Part shown: piece after piece, positions 1 to 7,885 of the stretch | Layout: each line of letters opens with the position of its first letter | Position numbering within the stretch: the first letter of the stretch is position 1 | Origin: an uncultured Subdoligranulum sp. | Lineage (GTDB): Bacteria; Bacillota; Clostridia; Oscillospirales; Ruminococcaceae | Assembly: GCA_900545545.1 (NCBI GenBank) | Contig: UQZO01000022.1 | Coordinates: 1-31,180, forward strand | Direction of reading: 5' to 3' | Length of the DNA: 31,180 nucleotides | The notes under the pieces: generated by a model | Database searches by the model: none | What the model was told of the DNA's origin: nothing | What the model saw: only the letters and a program-made list of their open reading frames with translations | Program-made: the position numbers and the translations under genes

Positions 1-327
1 CTCATGAAGTTCCGTTTGTCAAGAACTTTTTTGAGATTTTTTTGAAGTTTTTTCGAAGCTCAGGAGCTGCGAAAAGCCTTCAAAGGCTGTTGTTATGCGG
101 TTTTCAGCGGCTGTCTGTGTTGCTCTCGCGCCGGACAGCTTGACTATAATACCACCGGGAACCTCGTTTGTCAACACTTTTTTTCAATTTTTTTGACATT
201 TTTTTCGGGTTCTTTTTAGGAGGACGATATATCGTCATTTCCATCGGTGTTGGGCGTATCATATCACAACCCAATATCATCTGTCAATACAAAAGTCGCA
301 CTTTTGTAGATACGCACAACTGAAAAG
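1..327 (-). promoter_or_regulatory. Tandem minus-strand promoter array with A-tracts
   Basis: No gene is seen here. On the minus strand there are three strong -35 boxes, all TTGACA, at 282-287, 169-174 and 17-22. The first pairs with TATGAT at 258-263 (18 nt spacer). The second pairs with TATTAT at 146-151 (17 nt spacer). The third would have its -10 just beyond the left edge. Runs of A (minus strand) lie directly upstream of the second and third -35 boxes, like UP elements, and both of those boxes continue as TTGACAAACG. Such stacked promoters are typical of rRNA operons, so I infer a highly expressed leftward transcript, possibly 16S rRNA, starting just outside the window. A 9-bp hairpin (TACAAAAGT, loop CGC) lies at 288-308. 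Confidence 0.6.
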
Positions 328-359
328 AAAAAAAGCGAGCACTTTGACGAAGCCCTCGC
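328..359 (-). terminator. Terminator after sigF
   Basis: On the minus strand GCGAG (355-359) can pair with CTCGC (335-339), with a partly paired interior, followed by a run of seven T. It sits about 20 nt after the sigF stop. The stem is short, so confidence is moderate. Confidence 0.55.
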
Positions 360-381
360 CATCTGCACGCTTTTCTCTATA

Positions 382-1080
382 TTATAAGGCAGGTAGATTT
401 TCCCCCAGCAGCTGTGCACGCATCCATTTCAGGATCTTTCGTTCCCGCCGGGAGATCTGTACCTGGGTGGTCCCCAGTACACGCGCCGTCTCGCTTTGGG
501 TCCTTCCGCCAAAAAAGCGCAGACGAATCATCTGCCTGTCCTGGGGTGAGAGCTTGCCCATCACTTCTGCCAAGCCGATCCGGTCAGACAGTGTTTCCTC
601 CGGGGAGTCCACGGGGACATCCCACTCTTTCTGTCCGTCCTCATCATCCGTCGGCGTCAGGGAAAGCGTGGGAAGGGAAGCACGGATCGCCAGCGCGATC
701 TGTTCCGGCGTTGTATGCAGCGTTTCCGCAAGTTGGGTAATCCCCGGCTCCTGCCCGGTCTTTTTCAGGCATCGCTCCCGCTCAGCGTTGATTTTGAGAC
801 TCAGCTCTTTCAGGGAGCGGCTGACCTTGACGGTACCTCCATCGCGGAACAGCTTTTTGATCTCCCCCAGAATAACCGGCACAGCATAGGTGGAAAAACA
901 TACACCGCGCCCTGTATCAAATCCATCACATGCTTTTACCAGGCCCAGGCACCCCGCTGAATACAGTTCCTCATATTCAATGCCTCTGCCTTTAAAACGC
1001 CCGGCGCAGGCATGAACAAGCCCCAGGTTTTTCTCGATGAATTCTGCGCGCGGCATCAGTTCGATACTTTGTGCAGGCAT
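382..1080 (-). CDS. sigF: RNA polymerase sporulation sigma factor SigF
   Basis: Predicted forespore-specific sigma-70 family factor of 232 residues. It directs RNA polymerase to early forespore genes after asymmetric division. Region 2 is clear: a stretch like GLVKACDGFD and FSTYAVPVILGEI, then RDGGTVKVSRSLKEL, which matches SigF closely. Region 4 has an HTH with QSETARVLGTTQVQISRRE. I chose the ATG at 1080 because AAAGGGGG precedes it at good spacing. An in-frame TTG at 1116 overlapping the spoIIAB stop lacks a better ribosome binding site. It is the last gene of spoIIAA-spoIIAB-sigF and would be held inactive by SpoIIAB until SpoIIAA is dephosphorylated. SigB or SigG are alternatives, but the order and region 2 favour SigF. 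Confidence 0.9.
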   Translation of the reverse strand: MPAQSIELMPRAEFIEKNLGLVHACAGRFKGRGIEYEELYSAGCLGLVKACDGFDTGRGVCFSTYAVPVILGEIKKLFRDGGTVKVSRSLKELSLKINAERERCLKKTGQEPGITQLAETLHTTPEQIALAIRASLPTLSLTPTDDEDGQKEWDVPVDSPEETLSDRIGLAEVMGKLSPQDRQMIRLRFFGGRTQSETARVLGTTQVQISRRERKILKWMRAQLLGENLPAL

Positions 1081-1112
1081 AGTGGTTCCCCCTTTACTAT
1101 ATATGTAAGGGT

Positions 1113-1547
1113 TCAATCACGTGCTTCCAGCCGTTTGGTCAATGTGACCCGGGTGCCCTTGCCCGGCGTGGAGGATACCCGCACTTTATCCATAAAGCTT
1201 TGCATGACGGCAAAACCCAGCCCCGCGCGCTCTGAGGGGTCCCCGGTAGTGTACATAGGTTCCATGGCCTTGGCTACATCCTCGATGCCCACCCCGCGGT
1301 CGCTGATGGTGATACGCACCAGACCGCCTTCATAAAGGCCTGCCGTCATGGTGATCGGCCCGATGGCGTCCGGGTAGGCGTGCACGATGCAGTTGGTCAC
1401 AGCTTCCGATACCGCCGTCTTTAAATCGGCCAGCTGGGGCACTGTGGGGTCCAGCTGCACAAGAAACGCCGCCAGGGCCGCGCGGGCAAAGCCCTCGTTG
1501 ACGGAGCGGCTGGCAAAGGTGATTTTGACTTGGTTGAGCATTTTCAT
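1113..1547 (-). CDS. spoIIAB: Anti-sigma F factor SpoIIAB (serine kinase)
   Basis: GHKL-fold ATPase of 144 residues. In the known family it binds SigF to block it and phosphorylates SpoIIAA on a serine. The N box is EAVTNCIVHAY (E48, N52), the G1 box is SDRGVGIEDV and the G2 box is AGLGFAVMQSF, so all ATP-binding motifs are intact. Length fits the family (about 145 residues). The start ATG at 1547 follows a GAGGGG ribosome binding site that overlaps the spoIIAA stop. A second ATG lies two codons further in. It ends 33 nt before the sigF start, so translation is likely coupled through the operon. Confidence 0.93.
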   Translation of the reverse strand: MKMLNQVKITFASRSVNEGFARAALAAFLVQLDPTVPQLADLKTAVSEAVTNCIVHAYPDAIGPITMTAGLYEGGLVRITISDRGVGIEDVAKAMEPMYTTGDPSERAGLGFAVMQSFMDKVRVSSTPGKGTRVTLTKRLEARD

Positions 1548-1559
1548 AACAAGTACCCC

Positions 1560-1856
1560 TCAGGCATATGTAATATGAGCAAGATCCAGCATGCGCCGTA
1601 CGGCGGGCGGCGGGTTCTGTACCGTAAGGCGGCCCCCTAACGAGCCGATATGACGGTCACGCCCCAGAATCAGGCCCACGCCGGAAGAATCCATAAAGGT
1701 AACGCCGGAGAAATCCAGCGTGAGCAGCTCAGGCAGACGGTCATCCACCTGTGCGTCGATTTCCCGCCGCAGCGACTGCGCCGCATGGTGGTCGATTTCA
1801 CCGCTGAGATAGGCAGCCAGCGTGCCGCTGCCCGGTACAAAGCAAACCTTTGCCAT
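1560..1856 (-). CDS. spoIIAA: Anti-sigma F factor antagonist SpoIIAA (STAS domain)
   Basis: STAS-domain protein of 98 residues. The unphosphorylated form binds SpoIIAB and frees SigF. The regulatory motif FMDSSGVG is intact, with S57/S58 aligned to the known phosphorylation serine Ser58 of the Bacillus protein. The start ATG at 1856 follows GGGGA at suitable spacing. An upstream in-frame extension to 1901 exists but lacks a convincing site. It is first in the spoIIA operon. I see no clear sigma-A, sigma-H or Spo0A site in the short gap up to the folC terminator, so its promoter is unresolved. Confidence 0.9.
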   Translation of the reverse strand: MAKVCFVPGSGTLAAYLSGEIDHHAAQSLRREIDAQVDDRLPELLTLDFSGVTFMDSSGVGLILGRDRHIGSLGGRLTVQNPPPAVRRMLDLAHITYA

Positions 1857-1899
1857 AGAGGTTGTCCCCTTTTGATGCAGAATGAGCAGACCTGTAAAC

Positions 1900-1931
1900 A
1901 AAAAAGCCTGTATCTTTACGATACAGGCTTT
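1900..1931 (-). terminator. Terminator after folC
   Basis: A 12-bp perfect stem, AAAGCCTGTATC (1903-1914) against its complement at 1920-1931 with a five-base loop, is followed on the minus strand by a T run. It lies between the folC stop and spoIIAA and should separate the two operons. Confidence 0.88.
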
Positions 1932-1967
1932 GCAGCAAATATTTTGTTGGAACAGGGCGGCTTTGGA

Positions 1968-3266
1968 TTATTTTTCCGCCTCTTTAAGCAGCCAGGGACG
2001 GGCTTCGGCTGCCAGATACAGCGAACCGCAGACCACGACGCCCGCCAGGTTGTTGTCCTCGGCATAGCGCACCGCCGCGCGCAGTGCCTGCGGGACGGTA
2101 TCCACCGCTTCGGCATCCATATGGAAGCGTGCTTCTTTCTGCAGGTCTTGCCCGCTGAGCGCACGAGGACAGTTGGGCGTGACGGTATAGACCTTGGCAA
2201 AGCAGGGCGCCAGAATTTCCAGCATCTGCTTATAGTCTTTGTCCGCCAGCATGCCCAGCACACCCACCAGATTTTCCTCATACTTGGCCTTGGTCAGCGT
2301 TTCGGCCAGTGCGCGGGTTCCGTCGGGGTTGTGGCAGCCATCCAGCAACAACAGCGGATGACGGCGCAGCACTTCAATGCGGGCCGGTATACGGGCCGCA
2401 GCAAGGCCCTGCATAATGGCATCGTCCGAGATTTCATAGCCGTACTCCCGCCAAAGAGCCAACGCAATCTCCACCGCCATGGCAGCATGGTTGGCCTGAT
2501 GGGCACCGGGGAAGCCCAGCGAGGCCTGGTATCCGCCATAATCGATGCGATTTTCCAGACGTTTGCCGGGCAGCTGGCGGATATCTTCCATCTCCGGGGT
2601 GATGATGGTGGTATGAGCCTCTGCCGCCGCCGTGAGGATCGGCCCCATCGCCTCGGCGGGCTGATCGGGGTAGCAGACCACGGCACAGCCTTCCTTGATG
2701 ATGCCGGCCTTCTCCGCCGCGATTTTATCCAGCGTATCCCCCAGCAGTTCCATATGGTCATACCCGATGCGGGTGATGGCCGCCACCAGCGTATGGGGTA
2801 CCACATTGGTGGCGTCATACCGGCCGCCGAGGCCGGTTTCCAACACCACGAGGTCGCACTTTTCCCGTGCGAACCACAGCATGGCCAGGGCAGTCACCGC
2901 CTCGAACTGCACCGGCGGCTCGCCGCCCTCCTGCCGGATGAGTTCCACCGCATCCAGGATCTTCTGGGTCAGCGATGCCAGCGTGCGCGGCGGGATCATT
3001 TCGCCGTCGATCTGGAAGCGCTCCCGGAAATCCACCACATAGGGGCTGATGGTCAGACCGGTTTTATAGCCGGCTGCCGTCAGGATGGAGGCCGTCATGG
3101 CCGCCAGGCTGCCTTTGCCGTTGGTGCCTGCAATGTGTACGCATTGCAGGTCCTTCTCCGGGTTGCCCAGATGGTCCAGCAGATTTTGCATGCGTTCCAG
3201 CCCCGGTTTGCCGCTGCCCAGGCGCGGCAGTGCGTGCAGGGCTTCAATTGCTTGTTGGGTGGTCAT
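1968..3266 (-). CDS. folC: Bifunctional folylpolyglutamate/dihydrofolate synthase
   Basis: Adds glutamate to folates and, in bifunctional members, to dihydropteroate, in the cytoplasm. It is a Mur-ligase-family enzyme of 432 residues, the usual length. The P-loop GTNGKGS is at residues 47-53, followed by the family motif SPYVVDFRER, then LETGLGGRYDATN and the C-terminal-domain motif DGCHNPDG. The start ATG overlaps the stop of the upstream vanZ-like gene by four bases (ATGA), and GAGGAGG lies in the end of that gene, so the pair is translationally coupled. It is transcribed from the promoter before the vanZ-like gene and ends at a strong terminator. Whether it has both activities cannot be read from the sequence. 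Confidence 0.93.
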   Translation of the reverse strand: MTTQQAIEALHALPRLGSGKPGLERMQNLLDHLGNPEKDLQCVHIAGTNGKGSLAAMTASILTAAGYKTGLTISPYVVDFRERFQIDGEMIPPRTLASLTQKILDAVELIRQEGGEPPVQFEAVTALAMLWFAREKCDLVVLETGLGGRYDATNVVPHTLVAAITRIGYDHMELLGDTLDKIAAEKAGIIKEGCAVVCYPDQPAEAMGPILTAAAEAHTTIITPEMEDIRQLPGKRLENRIDYGGYQASLGFPGAHQANHAAMAVEIALALWREYGYEISDDAIMQGLAAARIPARIEVLRRHPLLLLDGCHNPDGTRALAETLTKAKYEENLVGVLGMLADKDYKQMLEILAPCFAKVYTVTPNCPRALSGQDLQKEARFHMDAEAVDTVPQALRAAVRYAEDNNLAGVVVCGSLYLAAEARPWLLKEAEK

Positions 3267-3916
3267 TCAGCCTGTTCCTCCTCGTCTTGTTCCCGGTTAT
3301 CGTCATATACGGTTTCATGTCCCAGCTGCGCTTCATGGGCGCGGTGGGCGGCGCGTTGTGCCAGCCGCTCGTGTTCCTGTTCCTGCTGGGCGCGGCGCAG
3401 CTCCTCCCGCTCGGCCCGCAGGGCGCGGTTTTCATCTTTGATGCGGGCAAAAGCCACCAGTACACGCAGGATCAGCAGGATGATCAGCGCCACCAGCAGC
3501 CCTGTCACCACGCCCATCATGTCAATCCACACATCGGTTACCAGCGAGGTGCGGTTGGGGATAAACACCTGGATGGTTTCATCCATCAGCGCCGTGCCCA
3601 TACCGATCAGCAGCGGCCAGCTCATATGCCGTACAAAACGGGCGGTGTATACCCGCAGGCAGAGCATCAGCAGAAAGCCTTCCATGGTGAATTCCAGAAA
3701 ATGGGCCAGCTTCCGAATGGTGTGTTCCGACAGGGGGCCAAGATGTACCCGGCCCAGGGTTTCGTTGACCGTTTCCATAACGGCCTGGCTGCGCAGCGAG
3801 GATTCCGCCCCCGTCTGCAAAGAATTGCGGAAGATATACGCGATACAGGCCAACAGCGCGATGGTGAAAATCACCCGGAACGCAATCAGCCACGGACTTG
3901 TCTTTTGTGTTTGCAT
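3263..3916 (-). CDS. VanZ-like membrane protein with C-terminal coiled coil
   Basis: A 217-residue membrane protein of the VanZ-like family. It has an N-terminal membrane segment (about residues 9-28), the conserved family region SEHTIRKLAHFLEF followed by EGFLLMLCLR, then the typical DETIQVFIPNRTSLVTDVWID stretch, and a last hydrophobic segment (VVTGLLVALIILLILRVLVAF). The final 65 residues are highly charged, rich in E, R, Q and A, and are likely a cytoplasmic coiled coil, an extension beyond the VanZ core. VanZ itself affects teicoplanin resistance, but most chromosomal homologues have no known function. The start ATG is preceded by AAAGGAG. It forms an operon with folC. Confidence 0.8.
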   Translation of the reverse strand: MQTQKTSPWLIAFRVIFTIALLACIAYIFRNSLQTGAESSLRSQAVMETVNETLGRVHLGPLSEHTIRKLAHFLEFTMEGFLLMLCLRVYTARFVRHMSWPLLIGMGTALMDETIQVFIPNRTSLVTDVWIDMMGVVTGLLVALIILLILRVLVAFARIKDENRALRAEREELRRAQQEQEHERLAQRAAHRAHEAQLGHETVYDDNREQDEEEQAE

Positions 3917-3962
3917 AGCACTCCTTTATACCTAACAGCAGAATACTCCTCTGTAACTGGAT

Positions 3963-3991
3963 ATTATAGCATCCCCACCGGCCGACGGCAA
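3963..3991 (-). promoter_or_regulatory. Promoter of the vanZ-like/folC operon
   Basis: On the minus strand TTGCCG (3986-3991) and a perfect TATAAT (3963-3968) are 17 nt apart, upstream of the vanZ-like start at 3916. Confidence 0.75.
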
Positions 3992-4043
3992 GGGAAACAC
4001 TGGAAAAACCCAAAGGAACCGGCCCGCACAGGCAGATTTTCAC

Positions 4044-4072
4044 TTGACAACTCCGGGGCGGTGCGGTAGGAT
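4044..4072 (+). promoter_or_regulatory. Promoter of the T-box/valS operon
   Basis: TTGACA (4044-4049) and TAGGAT (4067-4072) are separated by 17 nt. Transcription would start near 4079, at the beginning of the T-box leader. It is divergent from the vanZ-like/folC promoter. Confidence 0.78.
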
Positions 4073-4079
4073 ACATATT

Positions 4080-4356
4080 ATATAAATGCAGTGAGAAAGA
4101 GGGCGCTTTGTTCCGCTTTTCCAGAGAGCCGGCGTTGGGTGCAAGTCCGGCAAAGCAGGCAAGGCAGCTGTCACTTTTGAGCAGGCGCGGTGAACCGATT
4201 CCGGCTAGCTGTGCACGGGTTTGCCGCCGTTATCCGGGCAGGCGGGGTTTTTGCCCTGCCGCAAAGAGGCCTTTACTCAAAGGCAACTTGGGTGGTACCG
4301 CGACCTGAATGGTTTTTCAGGCCGTCCCATGAAACTTCATGGGGCGGCCTTTTTTA
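4080..4356 (+). promoter_or_regulatory. Valine T-box riboswitch leader
   Basis: The leader senses uncharged tRNA-Val and controls read-through into valS. The distal Stem I element AGAGAGCCGG followed by GTTGGGTGCAAG and its pairing strand is at about 4122-4151. The likely specifier codon is GTC (Val) at 4170-4172, followed by A and by GAGC at 4179-4182. The T-box core ACTTGGGTGGTACCGCG (near 4286-4302) has TGGT, which can pair with the ACCA end of a tRNA with discriminator A, as in tRNA-Val. The terminator hairpin spans about 4319-4350 and is followed by T residues. The antiterminator and terminator should be mutually exclusive. Specifier placement is by pattern, not by folding. Confidence 0.93.
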
Positions 4357-4399
4357 TTTGTAAAAAGCGGCCCCGCAACAGACGCAGGAGGTTTTGTTT

Positions 4400-7108
4400 A
4401 TGCCGAAAGAACTCGCCAAACAGTACGCGCCCCAGGGCGCCGAAGATCGCATCTACCAGAACTGGTGCGACAAAGGGTATTTCCATACCCAGATCGACCG
4501 CAGCAAAAAGCCCTTCACCATCGTGATGCCGCCGCCGAACGTTACCGGCCAGCTGCACATGGGCCATGCCATGGATGAAACCTGGCAGGACATCCTGACC
4601 CGCTACAAGCGGATGCAGGGCTATGCCGCCCTGTGGGTGCCGGGCACCGACCACGCTTCCATTGCCACCGAAGCCAAAGTTGTGGCCAAGATGCGCGAGG
4701 AGGGCCTGACCAAAGAGATGGTGGGCCGCGACGGATTCCTGGAGCGTGCCTGGGACTGGAAAAATACCTACGGCAACCGCATCGTCAGCCAGCTGAAGAA
4801 GCTGGGCTGCTCCTGTGACTGGGAGCGCGAGCGCTTCACCATGGATGAGGGCTGCTCCGATGCCGTGAAGGAAGTGTTCGTCCGCCTGTACGACAAAGGC
4901 CTCATTTACCGCGGCAACCGCATGGTCAACTGGTGCCCCCACTGCTCCACCTCCATTTCCGATGCCGAGGTGGAGTATGAGGCCAAGGAAGGCAGCTTCT
5001 GGCACCTGTTGTATAAGGTAAAGGAAACCGGCGAAACGCTGGAGCTGGCCACCACCCGCCCCGAGACCATGCTGGGCGATACCGCCGTGGCCATCAACCC
5101 CGATGACCCCCGCTATGCCCACCTGCACGGCTGCCATGTGATTCTGCCGCTGCTGGACCGGGAGATTCCCATCGTCTGCGACGAGCACGCCGACATGGAA
5201 AAGGGTACCGGCGTGGTGAAGATCACCCCCGCCCACGACCCCAACGACTTTGAGGTGGGCAAGCGCCACGACCTGCCCATGATCCGCGTGCTGACCTACG
5301 ACGGCCACATGACCGGCGCTGCCGACAAGGCCGCTGTGGATGCCGAGAAAGCCGCCGGCCGCGCCGCTGCCGACGAGCCCGATGTGCTGGACTGCGGCAA
5401 GTACGCCGGTATGACCGCCATGGAGGCCCGCAAAGCGATTCTGGCCGATCTGGAAGCCTGCGGTGCCCTGAAGGAGACCGAGAGCATCACCCACGACGTG
5501 GGCACCTGCTACCGCTGCCATTCCGTTATTGAGCCGATGGTCTCCAAGCAGTGGTTCGTGAAGATGGAGCCCCTGGCCGGTCCCGCCATCGAGGCCGTGG
5601 AAAAGGGCGACATCAAGTTTGTGCCCGAGCGCTTCACCAAGAACTACATCAACTGGATGAAGGGCGGCCGCGACTGGTGCATCAGCCGCCAGCTGTGGTG
5701 GGGCCATCAGATCCCCGCCTGGTACTGCGACGACTGCGGCGAAACTGTGGTTGCCAAAGAGGCCCCGTCCGTCTGCCCCAAGTGCGGCGGCGCGCACCTG
5801 ACCCAGGACCCCGACACGCTGGACACCTGGTTCAGCTCGGCCTTGTGGCCCTTCTCCACCCTGGGCTGGCCCAATGAAAACGCCGAGGATTTCAACTACT
5901 TCTACCCCACCAACACCCTGGTCACCGGCTACGACATCATCGGTTTCTGGGTTTCCCGCATGATCTTCTCGGGCCTGGCCTACACCGGCAAGGCGCCCTT
6001 TGACACCGTGCTGATCCACGGCATCGTCCGCGACAGCCAGGGCCGCAAGATGTCCAAGAGCCTGGGCAACGGCATCGACCCGCTGGAAGTCATCGACCAG
6101 TACGGCGCCGACGCCCTGCGCATGATGCTGATCGTGGGTTCCACCGCCGGCAACGATATGCGCTACAGCGACGAGAAAGTCACCGCCAGCCGCAACTTTG
6201 CCAACAAGCTGTGGAACGCCGCCCGCTTTGTGCTGATGAACCTGCCCGAGGATTTCCAGCCCGGCATGCCGGAGGAAGCCCTGCTGGATATGAGCGACAA
6301 GTGGGTGCTGTCTGAGCTGGCCAAGGTTGCCGCCGAGGCCACCGCCAACCTGGACAAGTACGAACTGGGCCTGGCCGCAGAGAAGGTGGAGAACTTCATC
6401 TGGGAAGTCTACTGCGACTGGTATATCGAGATCTGCAAGTCCCGCCTGAACAGCGAGGACGCCGTCCAGGCCGACACTGCCCGCAAGGTGCTGGTTTACG
6501 TGCTGGACAAAGCCCTGAAACTGCTGCATCCCTTCATGCCTTTCATCACCGAGGAGATCTATCAGGCTCTGCCCGGCAGCGAGGAGACCATCATGCTGCA
6601 GACCTGGCCCGGCAACCTGGGCATGCCGGTCTGGGAGGACGAATGCGCCGACTTTGAAAAGCTGATGGACTACATCAAGGCCGTCCGCGCCATGCGCAGC
6701 GAGATGAACGTCCATCCCGCCAAGAAGACCACCATGGTCATCGAAACGGCCTCCCCCGCCGCCTTTGAGAAGGGCAGCGCCTATCTGGCCCGCTTCGCCT
6801 TTGCCACCGATGTGACCCTGACCGAGAAATACGAGGGTTCCACCGAGGGCATGGTCACGGTGGCTACCCCTGCCGCCCGCGGCTTCATCCCCATGATGGA
6901 GCTGATCGACCGCGACAAGGAACTGGCCCGCCTGAACAAAGAGCTTGCCAAGGCCGAAAAAGAGATGGGTATGTTCCAGAACCAGCTGAACAACCCGAAG
7001 TTCGTGGAGAAGGCCCCCGCCAAGCTGGTGGAGGAGACCCGCGCCAAGCTGGCCGCCGCCCAGGAAAAGGCAGCCAAGATTCAGGAATCCATCAAGGCGC
7101 TGGGCTGA
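4400..7108 (+). CDS. valS: Valyl-tRNA synthetase
   Basis: Class I aminoacyl-tRNA synthetase that charges tRNA-Val in the cytoplasm, 902 residues, normal length. The HIGH-type motif PNVTGQLHMGH is at residues 46-56 and the KMSKS motif at about 550-554. The editing (CP1) region contains TTRPETMLGDTAVA and zinc-type cysteine pairs (CPHC, CYRC, CDDC, CPKC). The C-terminal 65 residues form the expected coiled-coil arm ending LAAAQEKAAKIQESIKALG. The start ATG at 4400 is preceded by CAGGAGG at 8 nt. A TTG two codons earlier is too close to that site. Expression is controlled by the valine T-box directly upstream. Confidence 0.98.
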   Translation: MPKELAKQYAPQGAEDRIYQNWCDKGYFHTQIDRSKKPFTIVMPPPNVTGQLHMGHAMDETWQDILTRYKRMQGYAALWVPGTDHASIATEAKVVAKMREEGLTKEMVGRDGFLERAWDWKNTYGNRIVSQLKKLGCSCDWERERFTMDEGCSDAVKEVFVRLYDKGLIYRGNRMVNWCPHCSTSISDAEVEYEAKEGSFWHLLYKVKETGETLELATTRPETMLGDTAVAINPDDPRYAHLHGCHVILPLLDREIPIVCDEHADMEKGTGVVKITPAHDPNDFEVGKRHDLPMIRVLTYDGHMTGAADKAAVDAEKAAGRAAADEPDVLDCGKYAGMTAMEARKAILADLEACGALKETESITHDVGTCYRCHSVIEPMVSKQWFVKMEPLAGPAIEAVEKGDIKFVPERFTKNYINWMKGGRDWCISRQLWWGHQIPAWYCDDCGETVVAKEAPSVCPKCGGAHLTQDPDTLDTWFSSALWPFSTLGWPNENAEDFNYFYPTNTLVTGYDIIGFWVSRMIFSGLAYTGKAPFDTVLIHGIVRDSQGRKMSKSLGNGIDPLEVIDQYGADALRMMLIVGSTAGNDMRYSDEKVTASRNFANKLWNAARFVLMNLPEDFQPGMPEEALLDMSDKWVLSELAKVAAEATANLDKYELGLAAEKVENFIWEVYCDWYIEICKSRLNSEDAVQADTARKVLVYVLDKALKLLHPFMPFITEEIYQALPGSEETIMLQTWPGNLGMPVWEDECADFEKLMDYIKAVRAMRSEMNVHPAKKTTMVIETASPAAFEKGSAYLARFAFATDVTLTEKYEGSTEGMVTVATPAARGFIPMMELIDRDKELARLNKELAKAEKEMGMFQNQLNNPKFVEKAPAKLVEETRAKLAAAQEKAAKIQESIKALG

Positions 7109-7136
7109 CCCGCCTTTTGCAAAGGAGCGATTGGGA

Positions 7137-7721
7137 ATGGAAACAGGCATGACACGGGAACAGGCATGGGCCCTGCTGCGGGAATACAACCAGGAGCCGT
7201 TCCATCTGCAGCACGCCCTGACGGTGGAAGCCGTCATGCGGTGGTTTGCAAACGAGTTGGGCTACGGTGCCGACGCTGATTTCTGGGCGCTGTGCGGCCT
7301 TTTGCACGATGTGGATTTTGAGCGGTATCCCGACCAGCACTGCATCAAGGCTGCCGAGATCCTGCCCGCCGCCGGCGCCAGCGAAGCCCTGACCCACGCG
7401 GTGTGCAGCCATGGCTATGGTCTGTGCAGCGATGTCAAGCCGGAGCACGAGATGGAAAAGGTACTGTTTGCCACCGACGAACTCACCGGCCTGATCGGCG
7501 CTGCTGCCAGGATGCGCCCCAGCAAGAGCTGCACCGAAATGGAACTTTCCAGCCTGAAGAAGAAATTCAAGGACAAAAAGTTCGCTGCCGGCTGCTCCCG
7601 GGATGTGATCCGCCAGGGTGCCGAGATGCTGGGCTGGGAGCTGGATACGCTGCTGGACCGCACCTTGCAGGCTATGCGCGCCAGTGAAGCGGATATCCAG
7701 GCCGCTATGCAGGCATTCTGA
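7137..7721 (+). CDS. HD-domain metal-dependent hydrolase
   Basis: A 194-residue HD-superfamily protein. The metal-binding pattern is visible: H26, the HD pair at H57-D58 in LLHDVDF, H92 in CSHGYG and the Asp of ATDELTGLI. The known superfamily hydrolyses phosphate esters, often of nucleotides, but the substrate is unknown here. It ends about 29 nt after valS and is followed by a strong terminator, so it should share the valS transcript and T-box control. The start ATG at 7137 is 9 nt after AAAGGAG; the TTG at 7131 is too close to that site. Confidence 0.85.
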   Translation: METGMTREQAWALLREYNQEPFHLQHALTVEAVMRWFANELGYGADADFWALCGLLHDVDFERYPDQHCIKAAEILPAAGASEALTHAVCSHGYGLCSDVKPEHEMEKVLFATDELTGLIGAAARMRPSKSCTEMELSSLKKKFKDKKFAAGCSRDVIRQGAEMLGWELDTLLDRTLQAMRASEADIQAAMQAF

Positions 7722-7738
7722 TTCTCTTTTAAACACCG

Positions 7739-7779
7739 CAGGCCGGAACACCCGACAGGGCATGTTCCGGCCTGTTTTT
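7739..7779 (+). terminator. Terminator of the valS operon
   Basis: A 12-bp perfect stem, CAGGCCGGAACA (7739-7750) with its complement at 7763-7774, is followed by TTTTT. It ends the valS/HD-protein transcript. Confidence 0.93.
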
Positions 7780-7805
7780 CTGTCTCTACATTTTCTGCAT
7801 ACAAA

Positions 7806-7835
7806 GAGTCCCCGTGCCGCAAGGCACGGGGACTC
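7806..7835 (-). terminator. Perfect 13-bp hairpin after the beta-trefoil gene
   Basis: Stem arms 7806-7818 and 7823-7835 are perfectly complementary with a GCAA loop on the plus strand. On the minus strand it follows the beta-trefoil gene at about 50 nt and is trailed by only TTTGT, so it may be a weak terminator or a 3'-end stabilising hairpin. Confidence 0.6.
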
Positions 7836-7885
7836 ACTCGTTCCAACACAAAAATCGCAAGGGGAAAAATCCGGCGGCAGCTAAA

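Noticed and set aside
1650..3935. Long plus-strand open frame opposite spoIIAA, folC and the vanZ-like gene
   Set aside because: It crosses three well-supported genes and a terminator on the other strand and has no domain signal.
4337..7237. Long minus-strand open frame opposite valS
   Set aside because: It mirrors the strongly biased codon use of valS, is rich in Gly/His/Leu without domains, and covers the T-box terminator.
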